Virus record (IMG/VR): IMGVR_UViG_3300025011_000224
Span: 1-20,494 of that record
Strand: one strand, 5' to 3'
From: a virus
DNA: 20,494 bases
A model generated the notes under the pieces. That model worked only from the letters and a program-made list of their open reading frames with translations, was not told where the DNA came from and searched no databases. Of this stretch, positions 1-6,223 are shown piece by piece. The stretch's first letter is position 1. Each line of letters starts with the position of its first letter. The translations under genes were made by a program, and so were the position numbers.

Positions 1-877
1 TTATGATGTTGTCGAAGGCTAGGGCAGAGTTGTAGTCAATGATCAGGGCTAATGTTTGGGCAGCAGAGGTTGTGCCTCGATTGCCACCAATAACTACCTT
101 GTCGCTATTCTCATCGATCAATAAGGTGACAACCGCAAAGGTGTTGTTAAGAATCATCGCCACCGCATCAGCACAGGTCATGCTTGCGTGGATAGTAATC
201 CCGATTGCACCTGACTCGATTTGATTACCCTCGATAAGCAATGCTCGGCTTGATCCTGTTCCGATGTCGATAGTCGTAGTAGAATACTTGCCAAAGAATT
301 TACACCCCTTGATAGTGAATTGTTCTACTGCCGTGGCAACGATGGCCTTCGTAGCAGGAGTAGTTGAGCGACCATCGAAGTGACAGCCATAAAAAGCAAG
401 CCCGGAGGTAGTTGTTGGGACAGTGAAGATAACTCCGCCTGCCGCCGGTGACATAAAGCCCATGTTGAAGAATCGGCATCCCATATAGGCACCTGCACCG
501 ATTACGTGGTTGCCGATCATCATAGGTGTTGGTCTGTGGTCGTAGGAGCCCACGCCGATAACGTCGCATTTATTAGGTAGCGTGATAAGGGTTTCTGCTG
601 CCGCTTCGTTATTGTCGCCTTTGTAATAGATCTGATTTCTAGCTGCCCAACCTTTTGAGTTTAAGGCTATGTTGGCGTTACTAGCTACTATTGCGGCAGC
701 TAGCGTTTTGAATGGACGTTCCCAGCTTGAGCCATTGTTGGTGTCAACGCCGAAGTTTACATCTACATAGTAGCGATTGCCCGCGACTACATTGCCGAAG
801 ATTTGGCTTTCATAGCCTGATGGACCTTGGAATACTCCGTTAATGCCGGATACTTGATCGAAATGAGTTTTTCCCAT
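1..877 (-). CDS. Right-handed beta-helix (pectate-lyase-like) phage surface protein, 3' end outside window
   Basis: The frame stays open from an ATG at 877 to the left edge (at least 292 residues). AAAAGGAGG sits 7 nt before the start. Near residues 35-60 it carries YYVDVNFGVDTNNGSS followed by WERPFKTLAAAI, the opening signature of parallel beta-helix proteins with a pectate-lyase fold. Short Gly/Asn/Ile-rich rungs follow, for example FYGCHFDG, TIKGCKFFG and LLIEGNQIESGAIG. In phages such folds form spikes, fibres or capsid-attached appendages, sometimes binding or cutting surface glycans. Position just after the capsid genes suggests a virion appendage. No catalytic residues can be assigned, so enzymatic activity is not claimed. 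The fold call is fairly sure; the virion role is inferred. Confidence 0.75.
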   Translation of the reverse strand, partial: MGKTHFDQVSGINGVFQGPSGYESQIFGNVVAGNRYYVDVNFGVDTNNGSSWERPFKTLAAAIVASNANIALNSKGWAARNQIYYKGDNNEAAAETLITLPNKCDVIGVGSYDHRPTPMMIGNHVIGAGAYMGCRFFNMGFMSPAAGGVIFTVPTTTSGLAFYGCHFDGRSTTPATKAIVATAVEQFTIKGCKFFGKYSTTTIDIGTGSSRALLIEGNQIESGAIGITIHASMTCADAVAMILNNTFAVVTLLIDENSDKVVIGGNRGTTSAAQTLALIIDYNSALAFDNII

Positions 878-938
878 GATTTTGCCTCCTTTTAATTAGG
901 GGAGATCCCCCACGGCTTTGCCGCATTAAATTGGAAAA

Positions 939-957
939 GCACCCTTTAATAGAGTGC
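939..957 (-). terminator. Intrinsic terminator overlapping the HNH gene stop
   Basis: On the minus strand GCACTCT pairs with AGGGTGC (one T-G wobble) around an ATTAA loop, followed by TTTT (938-935). The HNH stop codon (946-948) lies in the loop/stem. It would end the leftward endonuclease transcript before the beta-helix gene. Confidence 0.6.
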
Positions 958-1998
958 CAGTTGTTGGGTATTTGTTTTTGAGTCGAAGCCTATCCATGCG
1001 TGTATTTTGGCTAGACGTTCGGTGGTGAAGAAGGGTTGAGATTTGTACCAAGGTTCCATATCGTTATTTATCTTGCTACTATTGCAGGATTTACAAGATG
1101 GAACAATGTTTGTTCTGACTAACGGACCACCTTTTGATACAGGTATGACGTGTTCCTTTGCGAAAGATTTAAGTTCCTTGCCACAATAGGCGCATTGATT
1201 GAAGTATTCCTTACATTGAATCCAATCTTCTCTCGTTAATGTCGTTGTAAGGTTTTTCTTCCTAGAACGATATTCAGCAGTTTGCATATTGTGACGAGGT
1301 TGCGTTTTCCTTTGATATGCTCGTACTTTTTCACGTTCTTCATCAGTAAGATTAAGTCGGCGTCCCCTTCTTTTAGCTATTAGGACATCGTAGTTTTCCT
1401 CTCGATATTTCTTGCCAGATTCCCTGCTTGCTTCTGGATTTTCCCAATAGCGTTTCTTATTGTATGCATTTCTTTTATCCCTACTTGCCAAATGGTACTT
1501 TTTATCATTTTCACGATACTTTTCAGGATTTAACGCTCTTTTTTCCCTCCTTTTGGTATTGACTTCTTCCCTGTTCTCGTCATACCATGCGGCAGATGCC
1601 ACTATCCGTTCTTCTTGGTGTTCGTCGTAATACTTCTTATTTTTAACCTTCAGTCCATTAGGGTTATCTATCCAACGATTTTTTTCGTATTCCCTCAACC
1701 ATTCAGGGTTATTGGACCTCCATTCCTTAGAGGATGCGTTTTGACATTTCTTACAACTTCTATAGAATCCGGTAAATGTTGTATCTGATTTACTAAAAAA
1801 CTCTTCGGTTAATGGATACTCGGTTTCGCATTTTTTACAATGCTGATACCCTTCACGTTCTATCGGGAGGAATTTATACCCTTGACACTCGCGACAAGGT
1901 AATCTAAATCCTTTCCTGCCCCTCCTGTTCTGCTCGAAAAAGTATTCCCTTCTTGCTGGAAGTTTTCTTCCGCAAACTTTGCATTCCTTTTCTTCCAA
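946..1998 (-). CDS. HNH homing-type endonuclease with N-terminal zinc-finger pairs
   Basis: A 350-residue protein. Residues 1-85 hold two tandem units, each with CxxC then CxxC (C6/C9, C35/C38; C54/C57, C82/C85), probably zinc-binding. The middle (about 95-235) is a highly charged region with repeated Tyr-rich segments (NPEKYRENDKKYH, NPEASRESGKKYREENY) typical of DNA-tracking regions in phage homing nucleases. The C-terminal part (about 265-310) is an HNH domain: CAYCGKEL, then EHVIPVSKGGP, then NIVPSCKSCNSSK, with two CxxC zinc pairs around the catalytic His. The frame is open from a GTG at 2007, but that codon overlaps AAGGAG (2012-2007); the TTG at 1998 lies 8 nt after it and is the likelier start. 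It is divergent from a tiny RHH gene and inserted between the capsid and beta-helix genes. Such nucleases nick or cut DNA and spread their own gene. Confidence 0.9.
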   Translation of the reverse strand: MEEKECKVCGRKLPARREYFFEQNRRGRKGFRLPCRECQGYKFLPIEREGYQHCKKCETEYPLTEEFFSKSDTTFTGFYRSCKKCQNASSKEWRSNNPEWLREYEKNRWIDNPNGLKVKNKKYYDEHQEERIVASAAWYDENREEVNTKRREKRALNPEKYRENDKKYHLASRDKRNAYNKKRYWENPEASRESGKKYREENYDVLIAKRRGRRLNLTDEEREKVRAYQRKTQPRHNMQTAEYRSRKKNLTTTLTREDWIQCKEYFNQCAYCGKELKSFAKEHVIPVSKGGPLVRTNIVPSCKSCNSSKINNDMEPWYKSQPFFTTERLAKIHAWIGFDSKTNTQQLALY

Positions 1999-2021
1999 TA
2001 TTTCCACTCCTTGAATCTTAC

Positions 2022-2077
2022 TGTACGTCCATTATACCATGAATGTACGTTGACATTCAATAGTTATATGGTATAAT
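2022..2077. promoter_or_regulatory. Symmetric divergent promoter/operator between HNH and RHH genes
   Basis: Plus strand: TTGACA (2050-2055), 16 nt, TATAAT (2072-2077). Minus strand: TTGAAT (2060-2055), 18 nt, TATAAT (2036-2031). The two -10 boxes are the ends of a perfect 10-bp inverted repeat, ATTATACCAT (2031-2040) and ATGGTATAAT (2068-2077). A second inverted repeat, GAATGT (2041-2046) and ACATTC (2053-2058), nests inside. TGTACGT occurs twice, at 2022-2028 and 2044-2050. A protein bound here would cover both promoters; the adjacent RHH protein is the obvious candidate, which is inference. Confidence 0.7.
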
Positions 2078-2102
2078 TACAAAAAAGATCGGAGTGATTT
2101 AT

Positions 2103-2264
2103 TTGGGAAATAGAGATTTAAAGACAAGGGAACCAGTATCAAGCTCGGTAAAGAAAGAAATTTGGCAAGCACTAAGGAGTTTTTCTGAAGAATCGAAAGT
2201 ACCAATATCAAAACTTTTAGATGAAGCAATAGAAGATTTGCTTACCAAAAGAAAGGGTAGCTAA
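2103..2264 (+). CDS. Small ribbon-helix-helix DNA-binding protein, likely autorepressor of the HNH cassette
   Basis: A 53-residue protein starting at a TTG preceded by GGAG at 8 nt. A GTG nine bases upstream is in frame but overlaps that site. After a short charged lead it reads as a beta strand (PVSSSV) and two helices: KKEIWQALRSFSEES, then VPISKLLDEAIEDLL. This is the MetJ/Arc-like ribbon-helix-helix layout, with the common turn of the form S-E-x-S/T-x-I/V-P-x-S-K. RHH proteins bind DNA as dimers through the paired strands, usually at short repeated operators. It has its own strong promoter facing the HNH promoter and ends inside a long terminator hairpin. The same motif pattern returns in the two RHH domains near 5.1-5.7 kb. 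Regulation of HNH is inferred from layout. Confidence 0.8.
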   Translation: MGNRDLKTREPVSSSVKKEIWQALRSFSEESKVPISKLLDEAIEDLLTKRKGS

Positions 2265-2289
2265 TTGATAGTTACCCTTTCTTTTGGTA
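2243..2289. terminator. Bidirectional terminator, 21-bp stem
   Basis: TACCAAAAGAAAGGGTAGCTA (2243-2263, written here as two joined segments TACCAAAAGAAAGGG + TAGCTA) pairs with 2269-2289 with a single G-T wobble and a 5-nt loop ATTGA. The arms contain CTTTTGG/CCAAAAG, so each strand reads a T-rich 3' arm. It separates the convergent RHH gene (plus) and major capsid gene (minus), and the last codons of the RHH gene form its left arm. Confidence 0.85.
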
Positions 2290-2307
2290 TTTAATAGACT
2301 AATTGGG

Positions 2308-3282
2308 TTATGCTGGGATTGAAAATTGAAATGGTTGGTGTGAATATGCGCCAGCAGAGTACCACATAATGGAACCAATCGACCATTTTTGTTCTGCTTC
2401 TGTTTTCCAAGAAATGACTTCATAGTCATCGCCTGACTCTAATCTGTTGACCCACTTGAGACTTTCCTTGGCGGCCATGCTATCCATCACACACCAAGGT
2501 TGGCCTGTTTTGCCAACTTGCTTGCGGAATTGATCCCACACTATAACCCTTAAATTTCCATCGTATATATTGACGTTGTTGTCTCCGGTGTCAGATTTTC
2601 CAGTAGAACCGACAATTTCCATAGCCTTCTTACGGAGAGCAGTAGGAACAACAAGCGTATCTGGGTTTAACTGGGATTCCTTACCATTTTCGTCTTTTGT
2701 GTCGAACATTTTTTGGCAAACAATTTCTAGATTTTCCTCGTTCAGTTCTAATGCTTCAAGGTTATCTTGGGTTGAGCTGGAGTTTGCCAAAGTCTGACTG
2801 TTTGATGCCAATGGGAGGCCATTGGATGTCAATGTCCAATTTAGTCGAACGCCGTTTACTGTATAAGATGTTTGGTCAGCATAGGTAAATATTCCACCAG
2901 CACAAGCATTGCGGGTTCGAGCAGCGCCGAGCGCAAACATACCGTGTTCATTCTTTAAATTTACAAGTTTAGCATTAGACAGCGTAAAGCGGTCGTACTG
3001 AATTCCAGCTTGCCACACCAACGGAGTCCAGACCTTAGCGTTGCCAGAATCTTTAATTTCGCCGTATGAAAACTCACCGTTCCACTCTTTGAAATCAACA
3101 GCCCCGACAAGCTCACTTATAGCCTCTGTTGCGTTGTCTGATGTTATTTGATCAAACAATATCGGAATAAGGGAATCCTTGTACGCCTTGGCATATTTAT
3201 CCTGCCAATATTCAAGCAAGGGATTTTCATACAAACCCACCATCTTTTGGAAATTACCTGAACTTTGAATCATTACACCCAT
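2308..3282 (-). CDS. Phage major capsid protein
   Basis: A 324-residue protein that forms the icosahedral head shell, assembled on the scaffold encoded upstream. The ATG at 3282 follows AGAGGTG at 7 nt. Position (after scaffold and decoration genes), length, and composition fit a major capsid protein: an N-terminal helical stretch, then the mixed region with EWNGEFSYGEIKDSG and WQAGIQYDRFTLSNAK, and a C-terminal half with DTLVVPTALRKKAMEIVG, GNLRVIVWDQF and a final WSIGSIMWYSAGAYSHQPFQF strand pattern (given in part). The segment listing a dated peptide bond to a stored value followed by a strand and a bulky aromatic end is usual for HK97-fold capsid proteins of Bacillota phages. No prohead protease gene lies in the window. 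An alternative start at the Met four codons later is possible. Confidence 0.85.
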   Translation of the reverse strand: MGVMIQSSGNFQKMVGLYENPLLEYWQDKYAKAYKDSLIPILFDQITSDNATEAISELVGAVDFKEWNGEFSYGEIKDSGNAKVWTPLVWQAGIQYDRFTLSNAKLVNLKNEHGMFALGAARTRNACAGGIFTYADQTSYTVNGVRLNWTLTSNGLPLASNSQTLANSSSTQDNLEALELNEENLEIVCQKMFDTKDENGKESQLNPDTLVVPTALRKKAMEIVGSTGKSDTGDNNVNIYDGNLRVIVWDQFRKQVGKTGQPWCVMDSMAAKESLKWVNRLESGDDYEVISWKTEAEQKWSIGSIMWYSAGAYSHQPFQFSIPA

Positions 3283-3308
3283 TACAATACACCTCTATCT
3301 TTCTTAAA

Positions 3309-3728
3309 TTAAGCCTGGCAAATATTCTTGCTGGCAATCACTTGAACTTTCAAATTAACGGCATCCTTCTTCAGGATCCGCAAACATCCACCCGTCACCG
3401 TGGCACTCGCCACATTAGCCCCATTAGCATCTAACACAGCCAGCTTCAACCCAGGCAAGAACGCTGCATCAGCCGTCCCTGTATAATCCGCTTCAATGAT
3501 GTCTCCTGGCTTAACCAACTCCATTACTGCCAAAACATCAGTCCCAGCAGTAGCAGCCTTAATGCAAACAGCCTCAATCGCGGCAGTTGTTGCCGATTTT
3601 GTCCATCGCTGGCTTGCGAGGTAATACCCCTGTCCGACAACAGCCGCCTCAGAGTCCGTCATGTAAATGTCATCAACAAACTTGCCGTGGTAGTTCCCAA
3701 GGATGCTACCGATAATTTTTAACGCCAT
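3309..3728 (-). CDS. Probable head decoration / capsid-stabilising protein
   Basis: A 139-residue, Ala/Gly/Val-rich, beta-strand-rich protein without cysteine clusters or catalytic motifs. AAGGAG precedes the ATG by about 10 nt. It sits between scaffold and major capsid genes, 14 nt downstream of the scaffold stop and 26 nt upstream of the capsid start region, the classical place for a decoration (gpD-like or head-stabilising) protein. Segments such as VKPGDIIEADYTG and VASATVTGGCLRILKKDA look like a small beta barrel. The role rests on gene order and composition; no specific family motif was recognised, so a head-fibre or other capsid accessory role remains open. Confidence 0.55.
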   Translation of the reverse strand: MALKIIGSILGNYHGKFVDDIYMTDSEAAVVGQGYYLASQRWTKSATTAAIEAVCIKAATAGTDVLAVMELVKPGDIIEADYTGTADAAFLPGLKLAVLDANGANVASATVTGGCLRILKKDAVNLKVQVIASKNICQA

Positions 3729-3742
3729 GATTTACACTCTCC

Positions 3743-4624
3743 TTATTTCTTTAAATATTTAGCTTCTTTCTTGCGGGCCTCTGCTTCCGTGTATCCCATA
3801 GCCCTCCAAACGCGCATCTTCTCAGCGCTCACCTCAACCTCTTTACCCTGTTGCGTATTCCCCGACTTCTCAGTCCCCAAATGCGCCTTACTCCCGATAT
3901 TACGAATAGCCCCCTGCGCCCCTTCTTCCTTAGCCTTCTGGCGAATCTCGGCGCGATTGACAGCTTCATAAGCTTCTAAAAGGGTCATCCCTTTGTACGC
4001 CTTTGCTTTAATAGCCTCGAAGTTGGGTAACGCTTGCATATCGGCCAGGGTTTTTACCTTCAAGTCCGGGTACTCAGTCGCCAACTCTTTAATCTCGGAA
4101 TTAACAAGTGATTGTCCTTGCTGAATTCTTGCTGCCTTAATATCTGGATGATTGGCGACAATCTGGTTAACTAGGTCGGGGTCAATGCCCTTAGCCCTGT
4201 ATGCCTCATCTTGCGTTTGCTTCTGTAATGCAGCTTCAAACTCTTCCACCGTATTAAGTCCATGCGACCTACCGTATTGAGCAGCTACGTCAGCATCGGA
4301 GTAGATGTTGTAGTCCTTGCCGTACTTTCTAGCAGCCTCATTGTCGCGTCTACGCTGACTCTCGACTTCACTAGCTCGTCGTTCTGCCGCTTCTTTACTG
4401 CGCCTTAACTCGGCAAAGGCTGCATTTTGTTCAGGAGTTTGTACCGCTTTCTGACTGGCGGGGTCAGTACCCGTTCCCGGGTCAGCTGCGCCACTGTTTA
4501 GTTCTCCTGTTGGTTCTGTGTTTACTGGTTCATTGCTTGAGGGTGCGGGTTCACCTCCACCTTCGCCGCTGCCTTCTTCATCCATAAATGGACGTAAGTT
4601 CTTTAAGTTGAAAATGTTAAACAT
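3743..4624 (-). CDS. Phage scaffolding protein
   Basis: A 293-residue, highly charged, helix-rich protein. The start ATG has AAAGGAG at 7 nt. Residues about 15-65 form a low-complexity acidic/Gly/Pro/Thr linker (DEEGSGEGGGEPAPSS onward). About 65-100 is a strongly charged coiled-coil-like helix (AELRRSKEAAERRASEVESQ). The C-terminus is basic (TEAEARKKEAKYLKK). This order (acidic disordered part, long helices, basic capsid-binding tail) is the usual make-up of scaffolding proteins, which guide head assembly and then leave the prohead. The place directly upstream of decoration and major capsid genes supports it. No protease motif was seen. Confidence 0.8.
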   Translation of the reverse strand: MFNIFNLKNLRPFMDEEGSGEGGGEPAPSSNEPVNTEPTGELNSGAADPGTGTDPASQKAVQTPEQNAAFAELRRSKEAAERRASEVESQRRRDNEAARKYGKDYNIYSDADVAAQYGRSHGLNTVEEFEAALQKQTQDEAYRAKGIDPDLVNQIVANHPDIKAARIQQGQSLVNSEIKELATEYPDLKVKTLADMQALPNFEAIKAKAYKGMTLLEAYEAVNRAEIRQKAKEEGAQGAIRNIGSKAHLGTEKSGNTQQGKEVEVSAEKMRVWRAMGYTEAEARKKEAKYLKK

Positions 4625-4645
4625 AATAAATCTCCTTTGCGTAAA

Positions 4646-4727
4646 CAGCCGCCGCCGTATTGCACCTATTTGGAAGGTGAGCCCTGCCCCAAATTAGGCA
4701 TAGGAAAAGGCGGCTGGTATTGCCGCC
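4646..4727 (-). promoter_or_regulatory. Alternative hairpins in the leader of the scaffold gene (attenuator-like)
   Basis: In the leftward RNA, GGCGGC (4727-4722) can pair with GCCGCC (4714-4709) around a 7-nt loop, followed by TTTT (4708-4705), a short terminator. The same CAGCCGCC (4716-4709) can instead pair with GGCGGCTG (4653-4646) nearer the scaffold start. The two structures exclude each other. Regulation is inference from pairing alone. Confidence 0.4.
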
Positions 4728-4744
4728 CTGTACTGAATATGGAA

Positions 4745-4891
4745 CTATTTACCGTTGTTGTTCGATTTCTTTGATCTCAGGTCGCCACCTTTTAAAATTT
4801 TTGTGGCTGGCTTGCTAGTTTCGCCAGAAGTCCCATAGGTAAAACTGGCTTTGCAACTCATGGGTTTGTCCAAGTTTTTCCCGTTTGCCAT
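4745..4891 (-). CDS. Small basic protein of unknown function upstream of scaffold
   Basis: A 48-residue frame with a very strong ribosome binding site (GGGAGGTG, 7 nt before ATG). It is Lys/Gly/Ser/Asn-rich (MANGKNLDKPMSCKAS at the start, RSKKSNNNGK at the end), has one cysteine, and shows no membrane segment or known motif. It is the first gene after the terminator at 4924-4952 and precedes the scaffold gene by about 120 nt that can form alternative hairpins. It may be a small virion or assembly factor; not recognised. Confidence 0.6.
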   Translation of the reverse strand: MANGKNLDKPMSCKASFTYGTSGETSKPATKILKGGDLRSKKSNNNGK

Positions 4892-4923
4892 ATCGTTTCA
4901 CCTCCCTTCACCGTAAATTTATA

Positions 4924-4952
4924 AACAAAAAGAGCACCCTATTGGGCACTCT
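4924..4952 (-). terminator. Intrinsic terminator upstream of the capsid gene block
   Basis: Leftward RNA: AGAGTGCCC (4952-4944) pairs with GGGTGCTCT (4939-4931) with two wobble pairs and a 4-nt loop, followed by TTTTTGTTT. The opposite strand has no T-run. It lies between cassette B and the scaffold operon, so it would stop leftward transcripts that have read antisense through cassette B. Confidence 0.65.
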
Positions 4953-4980
4953 CAAGAATGGGTCTATAGTCAATTGTTTT

Positions 4981-5027
4981 TGTACAAATGTCTTGACGTG
5001 TCATTACTTATCATGATATAATGTACA
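4981..5027 (+). promoter_or_regulatory. Sigma-A-type promoter with flanking TGTACA repeats (cassette B)
   Basis: TTGACG (4993-4998), 18 nt, TATAAT (5017-5022), then GGAGG and the RHH start at 5044. The palindrome TGTACA flanks the promoter at 4981-4986 and 5022-5027, and TGAC-GT-GTCA lies over the -35 box. These are candidate binding sites for the RHH protein encoded just downstream. Confidence 0.7.
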
Positions 5028-5043
5028 TATGGAGGTGAGCTAA

Positions 5044-5184
5044 ATGAGAGTTCCATATGCCACTAAAATAGATATAGATCTTAGGGATAAGTTGGTTAAT
5101 CTTTCGGAAGAAACTCGTATTCCTCAGTCTAAACTAATCGACGAAGCCATCAAGTATTTGCTAAAAAAATATGGCAAGGAGTGA
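5044..5184 (+). CDS. Small ribbon-helix-helix DNA-binding protein, likely regulator of the nuclease operon
   Basis: A 46-residue protein, almost only an RHH fold: strand PYATKIDI, helix one LRDKLVNLSEET, turn RIP, helix two QSKLIDEAIKYLLKKY. GGAGG lies 8 nt before the ATG. It shares with the RHH gene at 2103 the pattern S-E-E-S/T-x-I/V-P-x-S-K-L-I/L-D-E-A-I. RHH dimers bind short operators, and the first gene of such an operon usually represses its own promoter. Its stop codon comes 4 nt before the nuclease start, and the nuclease ribosome binding site lies within its last codons, so the two are probably translated together. Confidence 0.8.
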   Translation: MRVPYATKIDIDLRDKLVNLSEETRIPQSKLIDEAIKYLLKKYGKE

Positions 5185-5188
5185 TTCG

Positions 5189-5689
5189 GTGTTCAATTTT
5201 ACACTTGAAAAGGAATTACAAGATTTCATAATTTCTAACTTCAACCGATACTTTAGCTTTAGTTACGTATGCCAAGAATTGACTGTAGAATGTGGTAGAA
5301 TAGATCTAATCGGAGAAGATGAGGATAACGTATATATCATAGAGCTAAAACGCGATATCATAACTAAGACGGCGGTTAAACAACTTGATAATTACATGGA
5401 CTATTATAAAACCACTAAAAATATAATAGGCATTGCCACCGCCCCTGAAATATCCGATGGAATAGATTTGTCATTGTTTAAAAATAACATTAGATTGCAA
5501 TGTATAGATGGGGTACACTGTCTATTCGATCATAACGCCGATAGTTTAAAGAACAGAGAAAGAATCGGAACGAGTTTACCAATAGAGCTAGTAAAGAAAA
5601 TGAAGGACTACTCAGAAAGCACCATGATACCAATAAGTAAGATAATAGAAAAGGCAATTGATGAGTACCTAAAGTCCGTTAATAAATAA
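5189..5689 (+). CDS. PD-(D/E)XK (NucS/DUF91-like) nuclease fused to a C-terminal RHH domain
   Basis: A 166-residue protein. The nuclease core is TVECGRIDLIGEDEDNVY then IIELKRD, giving D39, E52 and K54 of the PD-(D/E)XK site, followed by AVKQLDNYMDYY with the conserved Gln/Tyr pair seen in NucS- and RecB-type nucleases. Residues about 128-163 form an RHH domain (IGTSLPIELVKKMKDYSEST then MIPISKIIEKAIDEYL). The longest frame begins at an ATG at 5171, but AAGGAG (5176-5181) sits 7 nt before the GTG at 5189, and the ATG has no site. The fused RHH may direct the nuclease to chosen sites or tether it to the operator. It could be a homing-type nuclease or an exclusion/defence nuclease; target unknown. 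A terminator follows. Confidence 0.8.
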   Translation: MFNFTLEKELQDFIISNFNRYFSFSYVCQELTVECGRIDLIGEDEDNVYIIELKRDIITKTAVKQLDNYMDYYKTTKNIIGIATAPEISDGIDLSLFKNNIRLQCIDGVHCLFDHNADSLKNRERIGTSLPIELVKKMKDYSESTMIPISKIIEKAIDEYLKSVNK

Positions 5690-5701
5690 CGGGCTTTTTT
5701 T
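5673..5701 (+). terminator. Intrinsic terminator of cassette B
   Basis: AGTCCGTTA (5673-5681) pairs with TAACGGGCT (5687-5695), one wobble, 5-nt loop, followed by a run of seven T. It overlaps the nuclease stop and faces the convergent leftward gene ending at 5706. Confidence 0.85.
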
Positions 5702-5705
5702 CATC

Positions 5706-5837
5706 CTAGCACCCCTTACCTTTCTTCCCTGTGCCCTTTTTCATCGGCATCTTACCCATCATTCCCATTTCCATCTTGCCCATCTCAGGCTTCTTACCAG
5801 CCTCTTTCATTGCGGACTTAGTTGCTTTCTTTTTCAT
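5706..5837 (-). CDS. Lys/Met/Gly-rich 43-residue protein of unknown function
   Basis: The frame starts with ATGAAAAAGAAAGCAAC and reads MKKKATKSAMKEAGKK, then a Met/Gly/Lys repeat (EMGKMEMGMMGKMPMKKG), ending KGKGC. The start overlaps the end of the HExxH gene by 20 nt, with GGTGAAGG just before the ATG. It is strongly basic, lacks hydrophobic segments, and has a lone C-terminal Cys. Composition and place in the portal operon suggest a small DNA- or capsid-associated protein, but no family was recognised. Confidence 0.5.
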   Translation of the reverse strand: MKKKATKSAMKEAGKKPEMGKMEMGMMGKMPMKKGTGKKGKGC

Positions 5838-6222
5838 TTTCCTTCACCAATCCTTCTCTTTTTAATCCCACCAATGCCCTCGCGATAATATTAATCACTT
5901 GTTCTTCCAATTCCCCATCTTCGCCTTCGTGTTTAAATCGAGCAAAAAGAAGATGTAGTAATTCGTGAACCAAAGAAACCTCCATGTCGTAACTAAAGTC
6001 AGTATTACTCCAATCTATAGGGTTCATCTGCTTCACGATTGCCTCAAGTCCACATATACGGTAGTTAATGTTTCCCTGAGATTGCTCTAGGTCCATATCC
6101 TGAACTCTAACGATCTTCGCAACTATGTCCCATTGGTCAAGAGTAAGAATATCTTTCCAGTACTTTAGTTTTTCTTGCTGCTCAACCTCATTATAGGTAC
6201 ACGATTGACGCTTAAAACTCAA
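5818..6222 (-). CDS. HExxH zinc-metallopeptidase-like protein next to portal
   Basis: A 134-residue protein with VHELLHLLF, a zinc-protease HExxH (H86, E87, H90), and acidic residues about 16-17 positions later (E106, E107) that could be the third ligand, followed by a helix (VINIIARALVGL). The frame can be extended to a TTG at 6264, inside the portal gene, but AAGGAGG lies 8 nt before the TTG at 6222, which begins one base after the portal stop codon. Tight coupling to portal suggests a late gene. Small HExxH proteins are common in phages and are often of unknown substrate; a role as head maturation protease is possible but not shown. Confidence 0.65.
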   Translation of the reverse strand: MSFKRQSCTYNEVEQQEKLKYWKDILTLDQWDIVAKIVRVQDMDLEQSQGNINYRICGLEAIVKQMNPIDWSNTDFSYDMEVSLVHELLHLLFARFKHEGEDGELEEQVINIIARALVGLKREGLVKENEKESN

Positions 6223-6223
6223 T

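Noticed and set aside
300-569. Minus-strand frame of 89 codons inside the beta-helix gene
   Set aside because: Out-of-frame shadow of the beta-helix protein, whose own frame stays open to the window edge and has the ribosome binding site.
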